A model generated the notes under the pieces. The model was not told the DNA's origin and did no database searches. It worked only from the letters and a program-made list of their open reading frames with translations. Positions 44,239-51,651 of a stretch of 64,000 nt of DNA are shown here, one piece after another; position 1 is the first letter of the stretch, and every line of letters starts with the position of its first letter. Location: contig NZ_JACKZC010000007.1 of the NCBI RefSeq assembly GCF_014212495.1, positions 124,001 to 188,000 of the forward strand, given 5' to 3'. Source of the DNA: Pontibacter sp. Tf4 (GTDB taxonomy: Bacteria > Bacteroidota > Bacteroidia > Cytophagales > Hymenobacteraceae). The translations under genes were made by a program, and so were the position numbers.

Positions 44239-45042
44239 ATGATGCATGCAGGAACTGATATAGTTGTAAAGACATGGCTCGAGCTGCAGTCTGCGCTCTT
44301 CGACCACAGTTGGGACCCGCTGCTGGGCCGTTTCCGGTCGAGTTATGTGTACCGTGGCAGCTGGAACAAATCCTATGACCTGAGCACCAGCATTACCCGC
44401 ATCGGACCTCAGTACGAGAAGCTGGAACCGCACATTCTGCGCAACTTCCGCAAATATGCCCACGCTACCGCGCCGCAGGGCGATACCATCTGGAACTGGC
44501 TGGCACTGGCGCAACACCATGGCCTGCCCACCCGCCTCCTCGACTGGAGCTATTCGCCTTACGTGGCCCTGCATTTTGTAACCGACCTGCTTGATAAGTA
44601 TGAGGAAGATGGAGCAGTGTGGTGTGTGGACTATGTGAAATCGAAACAATATCTGCCCCCGGCCCTGCTGGATGCGGTGAACGAAGAAGGGGCCAGCGTA
44701 TTTACTCCCGAAATTCTGGCACCTGTAAGCCCTACCCTGAAAAAACTGAGCAGTTTCCAGAAAGAAGAGTTTGTGCTTTTCCTGGAGCCGCCTTCCCTGG
44801 ATGCCCGCATTGTGCAGCAGTACGCCCTGTTCTCGATGATGTCGGATGTAAAATCTGAGCTGAGCAAGTGGTTGCAGCAGCACCCCGAGCTGTATTTCCG
44901 GGTAATAATACCAGCCGAGCTTAAATGGGAAGTGCGCGATAAGCTGGACCAGGCCAACATAACCGAACGGGTACTTTTTCCGGGGCTGGCCGGCCTGAGC
45001 CAGTGGCTGAAGCGGCACTACACCCATACAAAATCAAGCTGA
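44239..45042 (+). CDS. FRG domain protein
   Basis: The 267-residue soluble protein is a stand-alone FRG domain, named for an N-terminal FRGxxx motif seen here as VYRGSWNKSYDL near residues 36-47. The diagnostic WLALAQHHGLPTRLLDWSYSPYVALHFV block lies around residues 93-120. FRG proteins often occur in phage defence or mobile regions, and their biochemistry is unclear. Upstream is a short intergenic region after the convergent ArsC gene; no obvious partner is adjacent. Confidence 0.88.
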   Translation: MMHAGTDIVVKTWLELQSALFDHSWDPLLGRFRSSYVYRGSWNKSYDLSTSITRIGPQYEKLEPHILRNFRKYAHATAPQGDTIWNWLALAQHHGLPTRLLDWSYSPYVALHFVTDLLDKYEEDGAVWCVDYVKSKQYLPPALLDAVNEEGASVFTPEILAPVSPTLKKLSSFQKEEFVLFLEPPSLDARIVQQYALFSMMSDVKSELSKWLQQHPELYFRVIIPAELKWEVRDKLDQANITERVLFPGLAGLSQWLKRHYTHTKSS

Positions 45043-45132
45043 GGAGTTAAATTAAATTTATGCCATATACTATGTGCGGGTAACTATAAAATTGCTTAAC
45101 TTAAGCTATCAATTTACCCTTATCGTTTACGT

Positions 45133-46179
45133 ATGCTTACCCGCCAGTTTCCGGCCGCTTTTCCTGCCAAAAACCGCTTTGCCCTTTTACTTTGTACAAC
45201 CACTTTATTTGCCAGCAGCTGCATGCAGGAGCGCGAAGCCCAGCAAGCCGCACAAGCCACCTCGCCCGAAACTATAGTTGTGCAGGACACCGTTGCCAGG
45301 ACGGAGCCCGATACCACAACTATAGTTAACCCGGACACAGCAACTATAGCCCAACCAGATACGGCCTGGATCTATCCCGGCCCAAAACCATTGCCCGGCG
45401 CGATACTTCCCGAGAAACGCATTTTAGCATTTTACGGCAACCCGCTCTCGAAACGCATGGGCATTTTAGGCGAATTGCCACCTAAACAAATGCTCCAGAA
45501 ACTCGACGAGGAAGTAGCCCTCTGGCAGGCTGCCGACCCAACCACGCCGGTACAGCCTGCCTTGCATGCTATAGTTGTAACGGCCCAGGGCAAACCCGGC
45601 CGCGGCAATAAGTACAGGCTCCGGATGACGGATAAAATGATAGAGGATGTACTGGAGATGGCGGCACAGCGCGATGCGATCGTTTTCCTGGATGTGCAGG
45701 TAGGCCAGAGCACTTTGCAGGAAGAGCTACCACACCTGGTAAAATATCTGCAGCTGCCAAATGTGCATTTAGGGATAGATGCGGAGTTTGCCATGAAGAA
45801 CGGCGGCGTACCCGGCAGAAGGATCGGATCGTTTGATGCCGAAGACATTAACTATGCCACCGGCCTGCTTGCCAGCCTGGTAACCGAGCATAACTTACCA
45901 CCCAAACTCCTGATCGTGCATCGCTTCACACAAGGCATGATCACCAATTCTCAGAACATCAAGCTGGACCCGCGCTACCAGGTAGTAATGCACATGGATG
46001 GCTGGGGCGGTCCCGCTCTTAAAAAAGACACCTACCGCCGCTACATCAAAAACGAACCGGTACAGTTTACAGGCTTTAAGCTCTTTTACAAAAACGACAC
46101 CCGCGGCGGGCACCGCCTAATGACACCCGAAGGAGTGCTCGCCCTGACTCCAAAACCCATGTACATTCAGTATCAATAA
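45133..46179 (+). CDS. Lipoprotein of unknown function (TIM-barrel-like)
   Basis: I do not firmly recognise this 348-residue protein. It has a lipoprotein signal with lipobox FASSC (Cys near residue 30), a linker rich in T, D, P and E up to residue 90, then an alpha/beta domain: AFYGNPLSKRMGILGE, VFLDVQVGQSTLQEELPHL, VHLGIDAEFAM and LLIVHRF, a strand/helix order that resembles a TIM-barrel with conserved acidic and histidine residues. In the linker three AACTATAG words within 80 bp encode Thr-Ile-Val/Ala. A sugar-active role is a guess. Confidence 0.6.
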   Translation: MLTRQFPAAFPAKNRFALLLCTTTLFASSCMQEREAQQAAQATSPETIVVQDTVARTEPDTTTIVNPDTATIAQPDTAWIYPGPKPLPGAILPEKRILAFYGNPLSKRMGILGELPPKQMLQKLDEEVALWQAADPTTPVQPALHAIVVTAQGKPGRGNKYRLRMTDKMIEDVLEMAAQRDAIVFLDVQVGQSTLQEELPHLVKYLQLPNVHLGIDAEFAMKNGGVPGRRIGSFDAEDINYATGLLASLVTEHNLPPKLLIVHRFTQGMITNSQNIKLDPRYQVVMHMDGWGGPALKKDTYRRYIKNEPVQFTGFKLFYKNDTRGGHRLMTPEGVLALTPKPMYIQYQ

Positions 46180-46576
46180 TTTTGATTGAGTGAGTTTTGA
46201 GTGAGTGAATTGGTTTCATGGTTCATTTTTCGAGGTTAGATTTTATACATTCCATCGATACAAGAAACACCAGTCACGATCTATAGTTGTTCAAGACAAT
46301 GTAATTCGTAATTCGTAATTCGTAATTCGTAATTCGTAATTCGTAATTCGTAATTCTGCCTATAGTATAAATTTTATCCCTTTACTAAAATTATCTTTTT
46401 ATAGTATAAATTTTTCCTTAACTTAAAAACAAGTCAGGTGTTCAGGGCTTTTTCAAAAAAGTTTGCACCTGCCGGGAGTAATAAGGCCCGGATTTTGCGT
46501 TAGGATAATACAAATGGAGAGGTGTGCAGGTATAACCTATAGTTGCAGCACCAACTTTTAGCGAGAGGGGAAATTT
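46180..46576. other. Intergenic region with tandem heptamer
   Basis: In these 397 bp there is no gene. They contain a GAGTGAGT-type short repeat near the end of the lipoprotein gene (46187-46210), the (GTAATTC)8 tandem repeat (46301-46356) and two copies of TATAGTATAAATTT (about 46361 and 46400). Confidence 0.7.
46301..46356. repeat. Tandem repeat (GTAATTC)8
   Basis: Eight perfect head-to-tail copies of the heptamer GTAATTC cover 56 bases. It lies in an intergenic region about 220 bp upstream of the transglutaminase-like gene. Confidence 0.95.
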
Positions 46577-47470
46577 ATGGCGCAGTTCTTACAACCTAAA
46601 TTGGCAAAAGGTTTTGCCTTACGGTTCATCCAGATCATCATCGTGTTTCCGATGGCGGTGCTACTCAGCTTTTACATACCGCCCTACAAGTCTATGGACT
46701 ATGAGCTGCACTTTTTGTTGTGGCTGATGGTTTCGGCGGCTGTTTCGGTTATCGTTACACGTATCAGCCCGAAACTTACGGTGCTGTCGTTCTTTACCAT
46801 TATGGGTGTGTTCTTTTACAACAGCACGTTCCCAAACTATACGTTCGGCGATATTTACTCCGACTATAATGCCGCTTTGGTAAACATGACCAGCAACCCG
46901 CACAAGGTATCGTACTTTAAGCCGGTAAAAGGCACTTATTTTCAAGAGGAGCGCGTGAAGAACGCCATGCAGCCTACGCACCCGAAACTGCGCAACTTCG
47001 CCGTAGAGAACTCTACCCGCTACTTCCACGACGAGTACTACCGCAAGTACGGTAAGCTGGTGCGCTATTTTTCTCTGTTCAAGCACATCCGCCTGAACTG
47101 GAAATACGTGAACGACCCGGTAAACATGGACTACTACTCCCCTCCTGTGGAAAGTATGGAGCTGCTGGCCGGCGACTGCGACGATTACGCGATCCTGATG
47201 GCCTCATCGGTAATGGCAATTGGTGGCGAGGCCCGCGTAGTGATCTCGGAAAGCCACATGTATACCGAAGTGAAAGTGGGCGAATCCAAAGACATAGATG
47301 AAGTGAGCCATGTGGTGCGCACCCTGTTTCCGGATGAAGTGAACAGCGGCAAGATCCATTTCCATGAGACAAACGACGAGCTCTGGATCAATTTTGATTA
47401 TACGGCACGCCACCCGGGCGGCTATTACCTGGAGCCGGAACTATACAGCGTGATCACATTTAAAAAATAA
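46577..47470 (+). CDS. Transglutaminase-like membrane protein
   Basis: The 297-residue protein starts with two to three membrane segments (about residues 15-35, 45-62 and 65-82), followed by a soluble domain. The segment ELLAGDCDDYAILMASSVMAIGG (Cys at residue 201) is the transglutaminase/cysteine-protease-like core, with possible catalytic His227 in SHMYTEV. The third catalytic Asp is not clear to me. Such proteins may act on envelope amides or cross-links; the substrate is unknown. A terminator hairpin lies 200 bp downstream. Confidence 0.8.
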   Translation: MAQFLQPKLAKGFALRFIQIIIVFPMAVLLSFYIPPYKSMDYELHFLLWLMVSAAVSVIVTRISPKLTVLSFFTIMGVFFYNSTFPNYTFGDIYSDYNAALVNMTSNPHKVSYFKPVKGTYFQEERVKNAMQPTHPKLRNFAVENSTRYFHDEYYRKYGKLVRYFSLFKHIRLNWKYVNDPVNMDYYSPPVESMELLAGDCDDYAILMASSVMAIGGEARVVISESHMYTEVKVGESKDIDEVSHVVRTLFPDEVNSGKIHFHETNDELWINFDYTARHPGGYYLEPELYSVITFKK

Positions 47471-47741
47471 GCAGAGGTTGCTCTGAACCTATAGTTGGAA
47501 GCGAAAGGGTAATTTATCAGGTTCTGCCAAGACTCCTTTTGAGTGGCCTAACAGCGCTACGGCACGAAAAAGAGATGAAGTCAGGTTCCGAAGAAATTTT
47601 ATTGGCAGCCCAGCAAATAAATTTAACGCAACCTCTACGCATAGCTAAATCAGTTTTAAACACGTACAAGTGCAGCAGCCACCCTTGCCGGTGGCTGTTT
47701 TATTAGTTAATTTAGCCTGATAACCTAAACTGATTCTACCT
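47471..47741. other. Intergenic region before response regulator
   Basis: No gene is seen in 271 bp. It has scattered short text and the terminator hairpin at 47676-47697 close to the response-regulator start. Confidence 0.6.
47676..47697 (+). terminator. Terminator hairpin
   Basis: CAGCCACC (47676-47683) pairs with GGTGGCTG (47690-47697) and is followed by TTTTATTAG. It would end transcripts from the transglutaminase-like gene. Confidence 0.75.
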
Positions 47742-48908
47742 ATGCCCAAAATTCTGATCATAGATGATGAGCGGGCCATCCGTAGTACCCTGAAGGAAAT
47801 TCTGGAGTTTGAGAATTACACCGTTGACGAAGCCGAAGACGGCGAAAAGGGACTGCAGCACCTGAGCAAAAGCAAGTACGATGTAGTACTCTGCGACATA
47901 AAAATGCCTGGTATGGACGGCCTGGAAGTGCTGGAAAAAGCCATGGAGCTGACGCCGGACACCCCGTTCATCATGATATCGGCACACGGAACGATTGATA
48001 CGGCCGTGGAAGCCACCAAAAAAGGTGCCTACGATTTTCTGCAGAAACCACCGGACCTGAACCGCCTGCTGGTAACCGTGCGAAATGCCCTGGATAAAGC
48101 CACTCTGGTCACCGAAACCAAGATCCTGAAGAAAAAGATCTCTAAAACCTACGAAATGGTGGGTGCTTCGGAAGCCTTAGGTCGTGTAAAACAGGCCATA
48201 GAAAAAGTTGCCCCAACCGATGCCCGCGTGCTGATAACCGGCCCCAACGGATCTGGAAAAGAACTGGTGGCCCGCTCCATACACGAGCACAGCAACCGCG
48301 CCAATGGCCCTCTGATAGAAGTGAACTGTGCAGCCATACCAAGCGAGCTGATCGAAAGCGAACTGTTTGGTCACGAGAAAGGCTCGTTTACGTCGGCTGT
48401 TAAACAGCGCATTGGTAAGTTTGAGCAGGCAAATGGCGGCACCTTGTTCTTAGATGAGGTGGGCGATATGAGCCTTTCGGCGCAGGCCAAAGTGCTGCGT
48501 GCTTTGCAGGAACATAAAATTACCCGCGTTGGCGGCGACAAGGATATACAGGTGGACGTACGCGTGATTGCTGCTACAAACAAAAACCTGCTGGAAGAGA
48601 TTGAAGCCAGGAACTTCCGGGAAGATTTGTACCACCGCCTGGGTGTGATCCTGATACACGTGCCACCGCTGAACGAGCGCCGCGAGGACATTCCGGACCT
48701 GATAACCAAGTTCCTGAACGACATTGCCAACGACTATGGTAATAAGCCAAAAGGTATAACTCCTGATGCGCTGCAATACCTGCAAGGCTTAGACTGGCGT
48801 GGAAATGTGCGGGAGCTTCGTAACGTAGTAGAACGCCTGGTAATTATGAGCGGCCCGGAAATTACTGCCGAAGATGCTAAAGCCTACGCACGACCGGTTG
48901 TAGCTTAA
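47742..48908 (+). CDS. NtrC-like response regulator lacking a Fis-type DNA-binding domain
   Basis: The 388-residue protein has an N-terminal receiver domain (phosphoacceptor Asp52 in LCDIKMPGMDG, Lys102 in FLQKP) and a sigma-54-interaction AAA+ domain with Walker A GPNGSGKE (167-174), Walker B GGTLFLDE (232-239) and sensor residues in AATNK. The GAFTGA loop that contacts sigma-54 reads GSFTSA (214-219). It ends at residue 388, soon after the AAA+ lid, and no helix-turn-helix follows. A single-gene regulator without a cognate kinase is adjacent. It may not bind DNA itself or may act through a partner. Confidence 0.88.
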   Translation: MPKILIIDDERAIRSTLKEILEFENYTVDEAEDGEKGLQHLSKSKYDVVLCDIKMPGMDGLEVLEKAMELTPDTPFIMISAHGTIDTAVEATKKGAYDFLQKPPDLNRLLVTVRNALDKATLVTETKILKKKISKTYEMVGASEALGRVKQAIEKVAPTDARVLITGPNGSGKELVARSIHEHSNRANGPLIEVNCAAIPSELIESELFGHEKGSFTSAVKQRIGKFEQANGGTLFLDEVGDMSLSAQAKVLRALQEHKITRVGGDKDIQVDVRVIAATNKNLLEEIEARNFREDLYHRLGVILIHVPPLNERREDIPDLITKFLNDIANDYGNKPKGITPDALQYLQGLDWRGNVRELRNVVERLVIMSGPEITAEDAKAYARPVVA

Positions 48909-48928
48909 ACTATAGCTCGTAAACTATA

Positions 48929-48970
48929 AAACCGCAGTCCGAAAGTATAAATGCTTACGGACTGCGGTTT
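48929..48970. terminator. Bidirectional terminator
   Basis: AAACCGCAGTCCG (48929-48941) and CGGACTGCGGTTT (48958-48970) form a perfect 13-bp stem with T runs at the right and A runs at the left, between convergent genes. Confidence 0.92.
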
Positions 48971-48971
48971 T

Positions 48972-49892
48972 TTATGCTGCCGACCTTTTGAGCAGACAGC
49001 AGTTCTTATATTTTTCCCCACTCCCACACGGGCAAGGCTCGTTGCGGCCTAAGCGTTTGCCATACGGGTTTAACAGCTCCCTGAAATTGACACGAAACCT
49101 GCGTTTGGGATTCTGATGGAATACTCTGGTCAGCAGCGCATATAGTTTCGGATGATTTTCGGCCAGTTTATCCGGTTTTTCAAAAAAGTACTCTGTTACC
49201 ACAGCAAAAAACTCGGCTTCATTTGTGGCTCCATAATCATCTATATCCGACTCACCTCGCTTAATGCTCTGAATCTTGCGGTACATCAGTTCGCGCCACG
49301 GCGCTACCCATTCGTCAGGTAAATACGCTTCCGGCACGCCATCAATTTCACCGTCAGCCTGGTCAATCATGTGGGCAAACTCGTGAATGCCTACATTTTT
49401 GCGGTCGGCCATATCGTTAAAGCCCCGTTCCAGCGCCGGTTTCGATAAGGTGACGTAGTGGTCGTTCTGGAAAGGATTTACGCGCCCCAGCACTTCCGTT
49501 ACCGCTTTGCTTTTCTCATCCTTATACTTCTTTATACTTCCTGGGAATACCAGCACTTCGCCCAGGTTATGATACTCCCAATCGCGGAAACCGAAAATCG
49601 GAATAATGGCGCTGCTCGCAACCAGAACCTTTGTCAGGTCATCAATTACTACATCTATACCTGTAATGCGCTTTTCAGAAATAAACAGTTGGATAAGTTT
49701 TTCGAAGCGGTGTTTTTCTTCTTCCGTCTTTAAAGTATGGTAAAAGCCAACACGGTCGGTTAAGATCCTGCGCCACTCAGCCGGAAATTCAGAGGCAAGC
49801 ACCGCTTTTCTGCGGCGTGATTTGCGGGTAGCCCATCTATAAAATATAAATACCACAACGGCTACAAACACTATAAATACAACGTATCCCAT
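48972..49892 (-). CDS. mtfA: MtfA-like zinc peptidase with C-terminal SEC-C motif
   Basis: The 306-residue protein (ATG at 49892) has an N-terminal membrane segment (about residues 2-18), then an MtfA/DgsA anti-repressor-like domain with the metal-binding HEFAH at residues 170-174 and a downstream acidic residue in NEAEFFAVVTEYF. The last 25 residues contain NEPCPCGSGEKYKNCC, a SEC-C zinc-binding motif. E. coli MtfA inactivates the glucose regulator Mlc; that partner is not expected here. The SEC-C addition may aid metal or partner binding. It partly overlaps nothing if the 49892 start is right, and is divergent from no gene. Confidence 0.85.
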   Translation of the reverse strand: MGYVVFIVFVAVVVFIFYRWATRKSRRRKAVLASEFPAEWRRILTDRVGFYHTLKTEEEKHRFEKLIQLFISEKRITGIDVVIDDLTKVLVASSAIIPIFGFRDWEYHNLGEVLVFPGSIKKYKDEKSKAVTEVLGRVNPFQNDHYVTLSKPALERGFNDMADRKNVGIHEFAHMIDQADGEIDGVPEAYLPDEWVAPWRELMYRKIQSIKRGESDIDDYGATNEAEFFAVVTEYFFEKPDKLAENHPKLYALLTRVFHQNPKRRFRVNFRELLNPYGKRLGRNEPCPCGSGEKYKNCCLLKRSAA

Positions 49893-49926
49893 GCAAGTCG
49901 ATAACGCAGTTGTGGAAAGAAGGATG

Positions 49927-50922
49927 TTACACCACCAGCAGATTACAGCCGCGGATATCCGAGTTATCAAAACGGCCCAGCACTTCAAAAGTACCGTCGG
50001 TGTGCATTCTGCCTATATCCTTTGTCTCAATAAACGCGCAGGAATCCACGTTGGCCAGGTCGATGACGTTGATGCCGCCGGAGCGATGATGATTGCCGAT
50101 ATCAAACGGATCGTTGAGGTCGCGTAACAGGATGCGCATGGTCTGGCCCGGCCTAAAAATACCATCGCCTTTGGAGTAACCCTGTGATAGCAGTTCGGTC
50201 ATGCCGTATTCTGAATGGATCTTATCAACGCCGAAACCCTGCTTCAGGAAGCTGTGCAGTTCTTCGCGCACCATTTCGCGGTGCCGTCCTTTCATACCAC
50301 CGGTTTCCATGATGGTTACGCCTTCAAAACTATAGTTTCCCTGTAATTCCTCAGCCCAGTCCAGCAGGGCATAACTAACGCCTATAAGCAGCACCTTTTT
50401 ACCACGCGCCCGTGCCAGATCTATAGTTTGCTGTAGTTCTTTGCGGTTATGTAAATAAAACCCTGCCTCGCGCTGGCCGGTCTGTTTTATAAAATAATCT
50501 GCCATGGCCACCAGACTGGAGCCGCCCTGCTCTAAATAAGATGGCAAAAGGGCAAGCACCACATACTGCTCCAGCGGCCCGTAAAAGTGCTCAAAAATGT
50601 ACTTTGTAACCTGGTTGTACCACTGTAGGTCGGCCACATAATGCTTGCTGCGGGTTTGCTGCGTGGTGCCGCTACTATAGAATGTTACTTCCGGCTCAAA
50701 CACTCCGGTTGCAACCTTTTGCTGCTTAAAGAACTCTATAGGTAAGAAGGGGATCTGTTCTAAGGTATTTATTTGATCTGGCTGAATGTGCAGGTTTTGC
50801 AGGTACGCTTTGTAAACAGGGTTATGTGCGGCCTGGTACCGGAAAAGCGAAAGCGCCATTTCGGTAAAATCAGCGGGCTGCCGGAGTAACTTTTGTTTGA
50901 ACTGCGCCTTAAAATCCATCAA
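49927..50922 (-). CDS. LuxE/PaaK-like acyl-adenylate family protein
   Basis: The 331-residue soluble protein resembles LuxE, the acyl-protein synthetase that transfers activated fatty acids to proteins, and related PaaK-type adenylating enzymes. The conserved adenylation motif is TFYSSGTTQQTRSKHYVADLQWYN (about residues 79-102) and HSEYGMTELLSQGYSKGDGIF is a later A-type motif; TKDIGRMHTDGTFEVLGR supplies another. The length fits the LuxE domain without the accessory C-terminal domain of acyl-CoA ligases. No lux genes are present, and no partner acyl carrier or reductase is adjacent. The substrate is unknown. Confidence 0.8.
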   Translation of the reverse strand: MMDFKAQFKQKLLRQPADFTEMALSLFRYQAAHNPVYKAYLQNLHIQPDQINTLEQIPFLPIEFFKQQKVATGVFEPEVTFYSSGTTQQTRSKHYVADLQWYNQVTKYIFEHFYGPLEQYVVLALLPSYLEQGGSSLVAMADYFIKQTGQREAGFYLHNRKELQQTIDLARARGKKVLLIGVSYALLDWAEELQGNYSFEGVTIMETGGMKGRHREMVREELHSFLKQGFGVDKIHSEYGMTELLSQGYSKGDGIFRPGQTMRILLRDLNDPFDIGNHHRSGGINVIDLANVDSCAFIETKDIGRMHTDGTFEVLGRFDNSDIRGCNLLVV

Positions 50923-50995
50923 ATAAACTTATAACAAATCCTATATCTAATCGTTTGATTTAGTAAATTTAGCTTCATTTTTCCGAATTCCCTGT

Positions 50996-51580
50996 ATGAA
51001 CTATATGCTAAAATACGGCCTTGGCTGCCTGTTGCTGGTGCTTGCCCTTGCATCGTGCCGCAAAGAGCCCAACTATCCCGACGAGCCTCACATCACGTTC
51101 AAACGCGTTGAACAGTTTGATCATGATGACCGCGGCCTGCAGATCGACAGCCTTTTCCTGGTTATTGGGTTTCAGGATGGAGATGGTAACCTCGGCCTGC
51201 GAACAATTGATACTGAAAACCCTGACCCGGACAGCCAGCCTCCTTTTAATCAGGGATCGCCTTACGAAAAGAACTTTATCGTGAAGCTCCTGAAGCAGGT
51301 ACCAGACCCGAATAACCCCGATGAATATATATTTGAAGAGTTTCAGTTCCCTGTGGCGGGTTTTGACCTGAGCGGCCGTTTCCCGAGGATCAGCTCAGAT
51401 GACAGGGAAGAACCTCTGGAAGGGGAAATACGGTATGGTCTGGAACTTACAAACGAAAACGAAGACTTTTTTGCGCCGGGAGATGTCATCAAGTTTGAAG
51501 TATTTATTTACGACCGCGAAACGCCTGTTCCGAACAAGAGCAATGTAGTAGTATCAGAACCGATCACACTGTTTGAGTAA
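50996..51580 (+). CDS. Putative lipoprotein, beta-sandwich type, unknown function
   Basis: I do not recognise this 194-residue protein. It has a lipoprotein signal peptide with lipobox LASC (Cys near residue 21), then a beta-rich domain with repeated acidic segments (DGDGNLGLR, DTENPDPDSQPP) and a final EVFIYDRETPVPNKSNVVVSEPI strand pair. The pattern resembles calcium-binding or carbohydrate-associated beta-sandwich domains of Bacteroidota lipoproteins. It is transcribed alone, and a bidirectional terminator separates it from the E1 gene. Confidence 0.7.
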   Translation: MNYMLKYGLGCLLLVLALASCRKEPNYPDEPHITFKRVEQFDHDDRGLQIDSLFLVIGFQDGDGNLGLRTIDTENPDPDSQPPFNQGSPYEKNFIVKLLKQVPDPNNPDEYIFEEFQFPVAGFDLSGRFPRISSDDREEPLEGEIRYGLELTNENEDFFAPGDVIKFEVFIYDRETPVPNKSNVVVSEPITLFE

Positions 51581-51600
51581 CAGTTTAAGGTAAATAAAAA

Positions 51601-51630
51601 AGCCCTGCAGCTATAGTTTAGTGCAGGGCT
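51601..51630. terminator. Bidirectional terminator
   Basis: AGCCCTGCA (51601-51609) and TGCAGGGCT (51622-51630) form a perfect stem with the TATAGTTTA word in the loop, between convergent genes, with A and T tracts flanking. Confidence 0.9.
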
Positions 51631-51651
51631 TTTTGCTTGGCTATAGTTTAC

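Noticed and set aside
43787..44275. N-terminally extended ArsC
   Set aside because: The extra 49 residues do not resemble the family, which begins next to the NTRCSKS active site.
46301..46356. CRISPR-like repeat
   Set aside because: The units are 7 bp with no spacers, so this is a simple tandem repeat.
48942..48957. Small RNA between the NtrC-like and MtfA-like genes
   Set aside because: The sequence is simply the loop of a strong bidirectional terminator.
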